DNA of 64,000 nucleotides, taken from the NCBI GenBank assembly GCA_020639075.1, contig JACKHI010000002.1, forward strand, positions 868,001 to 932,000, read 5' to 3'. The position numbers and the translations under genes are program-made. The DNA is from Phycisphaerales bacterium (GTDB lineage: Bacteria > Planctomycetota > Phycisphaerae > UBA1845 > UTPLA1). The notes beneath the pieces were generated by a model. The model ran no database searches. It was not told the DNA's origin and was given only the letters and a program-made list of their open reading frames with translations. Below, piece after piece: positions 35,870 to 43,849 of the stretch (its first letter is position 1; every line of letters starts with the position of its first letter).

Positions 35870-37455
35870 GTGAACCCAAGAGTGAACAGAAGACTCCGGC
35901 GCGGGTTTCGGCGCGCGAGGAACTCGAAATCCTGATTCGGGCGCGATATCCGATTATTTACGTCGTGAGTTGGGAGGAAAGCCGGATTGAACGCCGACTC
36001 AAGGAGATCGCGAACCGTCGAAAGAAGCAATTGATCTGCTGGTCGGTCACGACCGGCTTGACCACGTCCGGATCGATGACGGCATCGCGGCAGAAGGGCC
36101 TGGCCGATCCCGTGGAAGCGCTCGACTCGGTGATCGAGAACAAAGAGCCGGCCATTTACCTGTTCAAGGACTTCCACCCTTTCACACGTCAACGTGATTC
36201 CAACGTGGCCGTGGTGAGAAAGCTCCGCGAAGTGGCCCAGGCGCTCAGCGACAGCTACAAGACACTGGTCATCTGTTCGCCGATCGTTGAAATCGCGCCG
36301 GAACTCGAGAAGGTCGTCACCGTTCTGGATTATCCGCTTCCGGACGCGGCCGCGTTCGATCGCCTGCTCGCCCGGATTTGCGAGGACGTCGCTGCGCATG
36401 CAAAACTGAAAATCAGCCTCACGCCAGAGGATCGGGAACGCATCGTACAGGCCGCGTTGGGATTAACGCTTCAGGAGGCGGAGAATGTCTTCGCCAAGAC
36501 AATCGTGACGGACGGCCATCTCTCGGCTGAAGACATGTCGATCGTCTTTTCGGAGAAACAGCAAATCATTCGAAAGAGCGGTCTGTTGGAGTACTACGAA
36601 TCCACCACCGACATCGGAGACATCGGCGGGCTCGAGCAATTGAAGTCCTGGCTTCAAAAGCGATCGCTCGCCTTCTCCGAGAAGGCGAAGCAATTCGGTC
36701 TGCCGGCGCCGAAAGGCGTCCTGCTGGTCGGTGTGCAGGGCTGTGGCAAAAGCCTGTGTGCCAAGGCGGTCAGCCGAATGTGGAACATGCCGCTGCTGCG
36801 TTTTGACATGGGCCGCATGTTCGCGAGTCTCGTGGGATCGTCGGAAGAGAACATCCGCCGCGCCATCAGCGTCGCGGAGAGCATAGCGCCAGTCGTTCTG
36901 TGGGCGGACGAGATCGACAAGGCCTTTGCCGGGTCCCAAGGGTCCGCCAACACGGACGGCGGTACGACGGCCCGCGTGATGGGTACGTTCCTGACGTGGT
37001 TGAGTGAGAAGCAGCAGCCGGTCTTCGTGCTCGCGACGGCCAACAACATCTCGCAGTTGCCGCCGGAGTTGCTGCGCAAGGGACGACTGGACGAGATTTT
37101 CTTTGTGGACCTGCCGAACGCCGCCGAGCGCAGGCAGATTTTCCACATTCACCTCCGCAAACGAAACCGTGATCCGAAGGGATTCGATCTCCCCGCACTG
37201 GTGCTGGCAAGCGAAGGGTTCAGCGGTGCTGAAATCGAAGAAGCGATTATCAGTGCCTTGTATGACGTGTTTTACAAGGGTAAGGAACTTGAGTCAGTTG
37301 ACGTCCTCGAGGCCATTCGCGAGACGGTCCCTCTCTCCAAGACAATGGCGGAAGGGATTTCCGCTTTACGGGCTTGGGCGGATGGCCGGTCCCGCTTTGC
37401 GTCTCGGCGCGACGACATCACAAACACGGAACTTCGACGGAAACTGGAAATGTGA
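35866..37455 (+). CDS. Ycf46-like AAA ATPase
   Basis: A 529-residue AAA protein. Residues ~20-250 form an N-terminal domain typical of the Ycf46 family (LIRARYPIIYVVSWEESRIE, AIYLFKDFHPF). The AAA module begins near 285 with Walker A GVQGCGKSLCAK and Walker B ILWADEIDKAF-like (VVLWADEIDKAF). Sensor one lies in VLATANN and the arginine finger region in LLRKGRLDEIFFVDLP. The C-terminal helical lid follows (GFSGAEIEEAI). Ycf46 proteins are conserved in cyanobacteria and red-algal plastids with little known function. All ATPase residues are present. It is flanked by relatives of DUF1257 (Ycf35) and DUF2997, a combination that supports a shared complex. Confidence 0.9.
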   Translation: MSEPKSEQKTPARVSAREELEILIRARYPIIYVVSWEESRIERRLKEIANRRKKQLICWSVTTGLTTSGSMTASRQKGLADPVEALDSVIENKEPAIYLFKDFHPFTRQRDSNVAVVRKLREVAQALSDSYKTLVICSPIVEIAPELEKVVTVLDYPLPDAAAFDRLLARICEDVAAHAKLKISLTPEDRERIVQAALGLTLQEAENVFAKTIVTDGHLSAEDMSIVFSEKQQIIRKSGLLEYYESTTDIGDIGGLEQLKSWLQKRSLAFSEKAKQFGLPAPKGVLLVGVQGCGKSLCAKAVSRMWNMPLLRFDMGRMFASLVGSSEENIRRAISVAESIAPVVLWADEIDKAFAGSQGSANTDGGTTARVMGTFLTWLSEKQQPVFVLATANNISQLPPELLRKGRLDEIFFVDLPNAAERRQIFHIHLRKRNRDPKGFDLPALVLASEGFSGAEIEEAIISALYDVFYKGKELESVDVLEAIRETVPLSKTMAEGISALRAWADGRSRFASRRDDITNTELRRKLEM

Positions 37456-37480
37456 CTCTCTCTGTTTGAAAGGAACAGCC

Positions 37481-37936
37481 ATGAGCGCAGTTTGTGTTCT
37501 GACACCATTGGTCATCACATCGTGGCCCGTCCTCGCGTCGGCAATCGCCGGCGCCGCCGCGAGCATGGGGTTTACGATTCAACCTGCCGTCGTTCAGGAC
37601 GAGAATCGAAAAGTCCGCAAGAAGGGCGTGGAAACGGAGATCGAAAACAGTGAGATCATCAAGGACGAGATAGGCCCCGGACAGAAGATTGTCATCACCA
37701 AGGGCGATATCTCCATTGAGATCGGCCAGGATGAGCGAGGCGCGTGCACGGTCTGCGTGACTGGATCGAAGCACAGCGACGTCGAGCTTCGGGCGATCGG
37801 CGAGGAAGTGGCGGGGCGCGTCGTTCAGCAGTTTGCCTACCACAAGCTCATGACCGAGCTGAAGAATCGGAACTACTCCATTGTGGACGAGGAGGTTCTG
37901 GCGGATGAATCAGTGCGCGTTCGCGTACGGCTGTGA
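37481..37936 (+). CDS. DUF1257 (Ycf35-like) protein
   Basis: A 151-residue protein from the ATG at 37481 with AAAGGAA upstream. The N-terminal part begins LVITSWPVLASAIAGAAASMGF and the C-terminal part QQFAYHKLMTELKNRNYSIVDEE ends in a strand rich in valine and arginine. Both fit the DUF1257/Ycf35 pattern of a difference-type alpha-beta repeat. The middle section is longer and more charged than in plastid Ycf35. It lies 25 bases after the Ycf46-like ATPase and 17 before DUF2997. A small binding partner or adaptor role for the ATPase is inferred from this linkage. Confidence 0.7.
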   Translation: MSAVCVLTPLVITSWPVLASAIAGAAASMGFTIQPAVVQDENRKVRKKGVETEIENSEIIKDEIGPGQKIVITKGDISIEIGQDERGACTVCVTGSKHSDVELRAIGEEVAGRVVQQFAYHKLMTELKNRNYSIVDEEVLADESVRVRVRL

Positions 37937-37953
37937 TGTGAAAGGAAGCGATC

Positions 37954-38157
37954 GTGGAACGACCTGAATTCGAAATCAACATCGGAAAGAACGGCAAGGT
38001 CACCGTCGAAGTCAAGGGGACGAGCGGCAAGCGATGCCTCGAACTAGCGGACTTGATCAAGGAGATCCTCGGCCATGAGGAAAAACGAACGCTGACGGCG
38101 GAATACTACGCACCTGACTCCAAGGTGCGGATCAACACCAAAGTCAATCGGAACTGA
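37954..38157 (+). CDS. DUF2997 protein
   Basis: A 67-residue protein starting with GTG at 37954, preceded by AAAGGAAG. The sequence (FEINIGKNGKVTVEVKGTSG, KRCLELADLIKEILG, TAEYYAP) matches DUF2997, a small family usually found beside DUF1257 and AAA ATPases. One conserved cysteine is in KRCLEL. The role is unknown; its size and constant linkage suggest a subunit or substrate of the complex. Confidence 0.85.
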   Translation: MERPEFEINIGKNGKVTVEVKGTSGKRCLELADLIKEILGHEEKRTLTAEYYAPDSKVRINTKVNRN

Positions 38158-38188
38158 CCGCTCAATCGGTGATGCGAGGTGAAGGCGC

Positions 38189-39208
38189 ATGCGGTGCCTG
38201 AACTGCGGATTCGAAAACATGCCGGGACTCAAGTCGTGCGCACGATGCGCCAGTTCGCTGGCGCTTGGCGACGTCTCAGTGGTTCCCGGGCGTGCATCCG
38301 CACTCAGGTTGCGTACACGCTTCGACCGACTCAGGAATCGCGTCGCGGCTGTGACGTCGCGGGTTCTTCACTTTCGAATTCCGTGGTGGTTGCCAAAAAC
38401 CAGGGGGCCGAGAGTGTGGCCGGCGCTGGCCCGAACCGCCCTGCCGGGGTTGGGGCACATTCACATCGGCCATCGAGTTGCGGGCTGGATGTTTCTTTCG
38501 ATCTGGCTGACGTTTCTCCTGTTGAGTCTCCTGACGCTGCCAAGTTGGGTGACGCCTTGGTTTCTCTCCGGTGCCGTTGCCACGCACGCGGCAGCCGTGA
38601 TCTCGGTCCTGGCGGTCGAACTTTCGTTCGAGCGGATCGCGATGCGCATCCTCTTCGGAGTACTCCTCTTTGTCGCATTGCGGCAACTCGTCTATGCGCC
38701 GATCGGCGGCTTGGCGCAGTTGTTCTGGGTCCCGATCATCGTGCCCGACAATCTCGTCCCCGGCCCTGTGACGCAGGCGGGAGACGGCCTGGTTTACGAG
38801 GGGCGTTGGCTTCGGCCGGAACAGTTCGAACGGGGCGATCTCGTGTTCTATCAGATTCCCGCCACGACCGGCAATCAGTTCTACTCATTGGAGGGATTCG
38901 GACTTGATCGAATCGTCGGCGTCCCAGGAGATGAAGTATCGGTCAAAGGGGGTGATCTACTCGTCAACGGGAAAGCGCCGAGGCCCGAGGAAATGCCGAT
39001 CGGCAGTACTTCCTCGCTGCCCGATCTTGACTTCGTGGTGTCAAAGGGGCAATACGTCATCCTCCCGACGCGGCTTTCGTTTCAGACGCACAATGTGTCC
39101 ATTCGCGACGAGATGATTCTGCGCGTTTCCCTCCCCCCGAGCGATTTCATTCTTGGGAGGGTCCTTTTTCGACTGCAACCGTGGTCCCGATTCGGGCGAA
39201 TCGAGTGA
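38189..39208 (+). CDS. Zinc-ribbon membrane protein with degenerate signal peptidase-like domain
   Basis: A 339-residue protein. Residues 3-20 form a zinc ribbon (CLNCGFENMPGLKSCARC). Residues ~85-185 hold about three to four membrane helices. Residues ~195-335 resemble the S26 (type I signal peptidase/LexA) fold: RGDLVFYQIP resembles box C and DRIVGVPGDEV box D, with the late FILGRVLFRLQPWSRFGRI resembling the C-terminal strands. The expected box B serine is not seen, and the lysine that normally precedes the RxxGxPGD motif is absent. It may therefore be a non-catalytic derivative that binds signal-peptide-like substrates. The next gene starts with a four-base overlap. Confidence 0.72.
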   Translation: MRCLNCGFENMPGLKSCARCASSLALGDVSVVPGRASALRLRTRFDRLRNRVAAVTSRVLHFRIPWWLPKTRGPRVWPALARTALPGLGHIHIGHRVAGWMFLSIWLTFLLLSLLTLPSWVTPWFLSGAVATHAAAVISVLAVELSFERIAMRILFGVLLFVALRQLVYAPIGGLAQLFWVPIIVPDNLVPGPVTQAGDGLVYEGRWLRPEQFERGDLVFYQIPATTGNQFYSLEGFGLDRIVGVPGDEVSVKGGDLLVNGKAPRPEEMPIGSTSSLPDLDFVVSKGQYVILPTRLSFQTHNVSIRDEMILRVSLPPSDFILGRVLFRLQPWSRFGRIE

Positions 39209-40005
39209 GAACTGGAATGACCGGTAGGTTTGCAAACCTGGAATTCGATGACGAGCGCCACGAGAGCGCAGAAACGCAGGCGGAGGCTCCGTCATCGGAA
39301 CGGGACGGTTGGTCCCTTCTCGAGCAGGCCCGGTCCGCACACATCGAGGCGCAGCACGAGGCGGCACTTCGGCTTTACACGCGTGCGCTGCAAGAGGACC
39401 GTCGGCTGATTCGCGCCTGGGTCGGACAGGTACAGATGCTGGTGAATCTTGGCGAGCTCCACGAAGCCCGTGTCTGGGGCGACAAAGCCCTGGAACTATT
39501 CAAGAACAACGGCGAGCTGCTTGCAGCCAAAGCGCAGGCGTGCATACGCCTGAATGACAGGAAGACCGCGTTGGCCAGCAGCGATGGCGCGATGCAGGCG
39601 CCCGGGAGCTCCCCCTGGCGATGGGAGGTTCGCGGAGAAGTTCTCCTTGCGCGGGGGGATCGGCAATTCGACGTCTGCTTTCAGAAGGCGCTGGAGGAGC
39701 CCGACGCCGATTGGTTCGATCGCGTCGTTGTTGCTCGAATCTATCGGTTTTACAAGCGCGCACCCGCGGCGATGCGATACTTGCGGGCGGCCGTCGAGAT
39801 GGCGCCGGAACAGGCGTACGCATGGTATGAACTCGGCGCGTGTCAGAGGGAGCTTGGCCTCGTCGGCGCCGCCACGACGACTTTGGAGCATTGCCTCGAT
39901 CTCAACTCGAATTGCCGGGAGGCCGCCGATGCACTTGCCGCGCTCAACCGGATGTCGTTCATGGATTGGCTGCGCGGTGTTCTGCGCCGCTGGAGAAGCC
40001 GATGA
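39205..40005 (+). CDS. TPR-repeat protein
   Basis: A 266-residue protein if started at the GTG at 39205, which overlaps the previous stop (GTGA); an ATG at 39217 is the alternative. After an acidic N-terminus, helix pairs of tetratricopeptide type run from about residue 45 to the end (HEAALRLYTRALQEDRRLIRAW, HEARVWGDKALELF, YAWYELGACQRELG). It ends in a basic amphipathic tail (WLRGVLRRWRSR) that could touch membrane or nucleic acid. TPR arrays bind partner proteins. Here the partners are likely the neighbouring ATPases or membrane protein. The stop overlaps the ATG of the PilT-like gene. Confidence 0.82.
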   Translation: MRTGMTGRFANLEFDDERHESAETQAEAPSSERDGWSLLEQARSAHIEAQHEAALRLYTRALQEDRRLIRAWVGQVQMLVNLGELHEARVWGDKALELFKNNGELLAAKAQACIRLNDRKTALASSDGAMQAPGSSPWRWEVRGEVLLARGDRQFDVCFQKALEEPDADWFDRVVVARIYRFYKRAPAAMRYLRAAVEMAPEQAYAWYELGACQRELGLVGAATTTLEHCLDLNSNCREAADALAALNRMSFMDWLRGVLRRWRSR

Positions 40006-41060
40006 GTCTTCAGATTGAAAACCTGCTTCGCAGCGGCCGCAAGCTGAACGCGAGCGACATTCACATCGTTGTCGGACTGCCGCCCATCCTTCGAGTTGAA
40101 GGCGAAGTCGTGACCGCCAAAGGCGATGTCGTCACGGCGGACGCGGCCCGTACGCTGGTGTACGAAGGGCTCACGCCGGAACAGCAGCAAGTGCTCAAAT
40201 CCACTTGGCAACTCTGCTTTTCCACGCAATTCGGCGAACATGATCGAGCGCGGGTGACAATTTACATGCGAAACGGTTCCCCGGAGTTGTCGATCCGCCT
40301 GAGCGAACCGGTAATCAGGTCACGCGGGGACCTCAATCTCCCGGCGATCGTGGACGACCTCGTCCGCAAGCCCAATGGCCTGATCATCATTACGGGACCA
40401 ACCGGCGTTGGTAAGACCACGACGTTTCACTACATGATTGACCGTATCAATAACGAAAGCCGGGTCAAAATCGTAACCATCGAGGATCCGATTGAATATA
40501 CCCACCCCTGCAAGCGCGCCGTCGTTGTGCAGCAGGAGGTGCTCACGGACGTGAAGAACTTCCAACAGGCGCTAATGCATGTTCTGCGGCAAGATCCGGA
40601 CGTCATCGGAATCGGCGAGATGCGCGATCGCGAGACAATGTATACGGCGCTGACTGCGGCGGAGACCGGACATCTGGTCATCGCGACTTTGCATACACCC
40701 GACGCTGTACAGGCGATTCAGCGCATTGTCTCAGCATTTCCGGAGGGGCAGCAGAACGAAATACGTTACATGCTGGCGAATACCATTCAGGCGGTGATCG
40801 CACAGCAGCTGCTTCCGACCGCAACCGGCGGTCAGCGAATCCTCTGCTGCGAGGTGATGGTGGGGACGCAGGGCATTCGCCACAACATCCGTGAGAACAC
40901 GATTCATAAGATCTACTCTGAACTGCAAGCGGGGCGAAAGTACGGCATGGTCACGATGGATCACGCCTTGTTGGATCTATATAAGAAAGGAGACATCACA
41001 TATGACATGGCCGTCACGATGGCCCGCGATCCGAATATGATCAAGCAGCGCATCGCATGA
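40002..41060 (+). CDS. PilT-like secretion/retraction ATPase
   Basis: A 352-residue ATPase of the type II/IV secretion superfamily, closest in length and order of motifs to PilT. It has an N-terminal PAS-like domain (LNASDIHIVVGLPPILRVEG), Walker A GPTGVGKTTT near 130, an Asp box (VTIEDPIEY), Walker B (VIGIGEMRD) and a His box (GHLVIATLHT). PilT depolymerises type IV pili. Here it is the last gene of a radical SAM/Ycf46 operon with no pilin, PilB or PilC gene beside it, so a different machine or a distant pilus partner is possible. The start overlaps the TPR gene stop (ATGA). Confidence 0.88.
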   Translation: MSLQIENLLRSGRKLNASDIHIVVGLPPILRVEGEVVTAKGDVVTADAARTLVYEGLTPEQQQVLKSTWQLCFSTQFGEHDRARVTIYMRNGSPELSIRLSEPVIRSRGDLNLPAIVDDLVRKPNGLIIITGPTGVGKTTTFHYMIDRINNESRVKIVTIEDPIEYTHPCKRAVVVQQEVLTDVKNFQQALMHVLRQDPDVIGIGEMRDRETMYTALTAAETGHLVIATLHTPDAVQAIQRIVSAFPEGQQNEIRYMLANTIQAVIAQQLLPTATGGQRILCCEVMVGTQGIRHNIRENTIHKIYSELQAGRKYGMVTMDHALLDLYKKGDITYDMAVTMARDPNMIKQRIA

Positions 41061-41435
41061 TCCAGGAGTCATCGGTCTATCGGTTGCATGGGGTCGAATG
41101 GCGGATTCAATGATGCAGATGTCCTGCCTGGCCCGAAGGTCCAACTCAATTGTTCACGAGCCCGCGGCAGCGAGCCGCCGTCGAGGAAATCGCTGCCAAT
41201 TCCCAGCGGATGGAAATGCGTGCGGAATCGCCGACCCGACCAGCTCGTTTCCTTCGCACCCTTTGAATTCGCGGCGATTGCGGGTCACGCAAGCGTTGAT
41301 GATGCAACGCGACAGCTCCGCACGGATCATCCCAGCAGAGATGCCCCGTGGGTGTGAGTCGTATGCAGGACACGGCTTTCGCTTGGTTTCCTCAGAAACG
41401 CGGCGTGAAATCAGGCCGAAGGGCCCGAGCGAAAC
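41061..41435. other. Intergenic stretch between convergent units
   Basis: About 375 bases; no gene or clear terminator hairpin is seen. Confidence 0.4.
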
Positions 41436-42411
41436 TCAGAACGGGAGAATTCCGGGATCATCGCCCTCCATGTCGAATCGTTCTTCCGAGTACTCGATGC
41501 CCGCCTGCCTGCATCGGTCGCGCAGGACATCTTCTCGGTTGATTGTAGGCGAAATCGGACGGTATGCGTGGCAGAGGAACACGTCATCGCCTTGCTGGTC
41601 TGCGCGCGTCAGATTGCATAGGACTTCTTCCTCGGCATCAGGTATTTCATGGCTCTTGCATGAAACACAGAGATCCGGCGTCGGGATCAGATCAGGGTTG
41701 AATTCGGTGCCGTCGTCGTTGAAGTATCGCGAACCTTCGCTTGCATCCATGACATACTCTCCTTCGGGGCCTTCGTTCCATTCCTGAAATACGCCGAGCT
41801 GGACGAGCCGTATATACAGGTTCGGGTTGTTGAGCCGAAGGCAGGGTGTTTAGCGGTAGCTCACTGCGCAACGCCTCGACATGCGCTCTCGCATCGGCGT
41901 GACCGCCCAGAAACTGAAACCGGGCGATCGGAATTCGGTGAACCGCGGCGGCGATGCGGGCAATTGTCTCGATCGCGAAATCGCGCTTTTCCGGCAGTTT
42001 GGAAATGCCATCGAGCCGGGCCCCGCAAAGCGCTGTTTCGATGAGGGCGTTCCGGCCTGTGGACGCGCCCTCCGCAAAACAGATGAATTGGGGCACGGCG
42101 AAATCCAGATGCTCCTTGACCAGGGCCTCCAGCACCGACGCTTCCATTTGGAGTCTGCCGATGCGCTGCCCGTAGGCCAAGTCATCCAGATCCCGGCGGC
42201 ACTTGCGCAGGACATAACCATAAGTCTGTGAGATGGACGGGGCGTCTTCCCCGTCAATCTGGAACAGGTAATTCTCATGGTTCAAACCATGTTCCAGGCG
42301 CCGCAACTTTCCCGCAATCCGAACGGGCTTACGGAACTGATCGAGTGACTCGAACGCAGATTGAATGTCGTGCTGCAAATCGGACCAGCGTGTCTTGACG
42401 CGCTTCCGCAC
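41436..42411 (-). pseudogene. Phosphotransferase (APH-like) gene broken by a frameshift
   Basis: The upstream part (42411 to about 41850) encodes a kinase-like N-terminal region: RRLEHGLNHENYLFQI as nucleotide loop, SVLEALVKEHLDFAVPQFIC, LIETALCGARLDG, and a helix IARIAAAVHRIPI typical of aminoglycoside/choline phosphotransferase folds. Near 41850 the reading frame turns into Arg-rich noise. The neighbouring frame then carries clear protein (RLNNPNLYIRLVQLGVFQEW, MDASEGSRYFNDDGTEF, CVSCKSHE) to the stop at 41436. Removing one C from a short CCC run near 41849-41851 would join both parts. Either a real inactivating insertion or a sequence error is possible. The C-terminal part is not a family I recognise and the usual catalytic HGD motif is not visible. 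Confidence 0.65.
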
Positions 42412-42908
42412 CAGAAATGCTCCTCAGTCGCGAGCCCCCAATGGGCCTTGTTTGTCAGACAGTGCCCTCAGTCGCGCCCAGGCGTTGCCGGCCACGGCCG
42501 GACCGCAAAGTGAATCCATCGAACTCCACCAAGGGCTTCATCCGTACCAGCGGCACGCCCGCCCCAAGCGCAGGGGAGTATCGCCAAAGCCGACGCTGCC
42601 GAGGGTGTTCGAAATACACAGCCGGCGCCGGCCAATTCAGAAAATACGCAAAAATAATGTTGGATGGCGCCTGCTGTTTCGACTCGAATCGCATTTGCGA
42701 GGACCGACAAAGTCCAGCCGCGCGCGCCAGACGACTACCTCTGGGCCGAAACCGATCCAACGTCGTTTCAGAAATAAGCTTGCGTCGCGATCTAGTGCGT
42801 CGGAATCTGGAGTCCAGACATGCATCTACTCCCCTGCGCTCGAATTGAAAGGCCGTCGTGGACTTACGTGCAGAACGCCAAGCTGATTCCTTGGCGGGAG
42901 ATATGCAA
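42412..42908. other. Intergenic stretch before the tRNA fragment
   Basis: About 500 bases with no supported gene. It forms the boundary between chromosome-like sequence and the mobile region. Confidence 0.4.
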
Positions 42909-42956
42909 GCGGGCGATGGGATTCGAACCCACGACGTCCAGCTTGGGAAGCTGGCA
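42909..42956 (-). repeat. 48-base copy of the tRNA-Gly 3' half (attachment site)
   Basis: These 48 bases are identical to 51960-52007, covering the anticodon arm, variable loop, T arm and acceptor 3' strand of tRNA-Gly(CCC). The 5' half is absent. A partial tRNA 3' end at a distance from the intact gene is the usual trace left by a tyrosine-recombinase element integrated in a tRNA gene. Confidence 0.88.
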
Positions 42957-43215
42957 ATGCAGGCGCTGTTGCCATAAGTTGTTTCAGGTGACCTATTTAC
43001 GAAAGTGCTACTGGCGCTTTACTGGCGTTTCTGGGGGCTTCCGACGCACCAGTCACCTGATTTTTCGATGAAGAGCATCGCCCGTTAGATAGCACGGATT
43101 CCGAGGTGGATGCCGCTTGCTTGGCTGTGAATCATGAGTGCACGATCTCTCTCAAACGGTCGCGATCTTGAGGCCATCGTTGGATCACAATCCCGAGTTT
43201 TGCCGGTCGAGTATC

Positions 43216-43848
43216 ATGATTGTCATGAATGAGGTCAGGAGAGTACGCGAAGGCGGTAGTCGTGACTTTGTGGATCCGGCGTGCCGTCAACAATCAAGGA
43301 GAGCCGGTGATCGGGCCATTACGTGGGTCGTCGTGGCATTTGTTGGGCTCGCGGTCCTTGTCATAGGGTTTGCAATCACGCGCTCGCGCATGACGAGACC
43401 GGCAAGCCGAAGCCTCCCGTCAGATGGCTCAATTTCCCTTTCCGAACATGGGTTCCGAGTGACTCGTGTCGTGGACGGCGACACAATCGTCGTGGTGGGC
43501 CGGGATGAAATCGAACAGACGGTCAGGCTTGCCGAGATTGATGCACCCGAAAAGGACCAGCCGTCTGGGCAAGAGGCAACGCAGTTCGTTCAAGGTCTGT
43601 TGGAAGGCAAGATCGTTCAATTAGAAAATGTAGGTCGCGAGAAATTCGGTCGAATTCTTGCCCAGGTCTACCTTGACTCACGCCGAATCGATATCGAAAT
43701 CGTTCAGAATGGATGGGAATGGGTGTATCCGAATTCCGACTCGCGAGTGCTTCGAGACGCTGAGGCAAGGGCACGAAGTCAAGAGACGGGACTCTGGGGC
43801 TCCGATTCGCCAATGCCTCCGTGGGAATGGCGCAAGGGCGGGCGTTAA
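43216..43848 (+). CDS. Membrane-anchored SNase-like nuclease
   Basis: A 210-residue protein if read from the ATG at 43216 (a GTG at 43138 and an ATG at 43225 are alternatives). A membrane helix lies at about residues 35-55 (ITWVVVAFVGLAVLVIGF). A staphylococcal-nuclease fold follows: VTRVVDGDTIVV, VRLAEIDAPEKDQ with the catalytic Arg and acidic residues, and EKFGRILAQVYL with the second Arg, ending GLWGS. The catalytic residues are all present, so a calcium-dependent DNA/RNA endonuclease outside the membrane is likely. It is followed after one base by the next gene, giving a three-gene cassette. Confidence 0.87.
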   Translation: MIVMNEVRRVREGGSRDFVDPACRQQSRRAGDRAITWVVVAFVGLAVLVIGFAITRSRMTRPASRSLPSDGSISLSEHGFRVTRVVDGDTIVVVGRDEIEQTVRLAEIDAPEKDQPSGQEATQFVQGLLEGKIVQLENVGREKFGRILAQVYLDSRRIDIEIVQNGWEWVYPNSDSRVLRDAEARARSQETGLWGSDSPMPPWEWRKGGR

Positions 43849-43849
43849 C

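Noticed and set aside
41098..41787. 229-residue plus-strand open frame
   Set aside because: It is antisense to the C-terminal part of the frameshifted APH-like gene and has Ser/Arg-rich shadow composition.
42820..43071. 83-residue open frame containing RAMGFEPTTSSLGSW
   Set aside because: This is the reverse reading of the tRNA-Gly fragment, a well-known spurious protein signature. The same peptide appears across the intact tRNA at 51937-52377.
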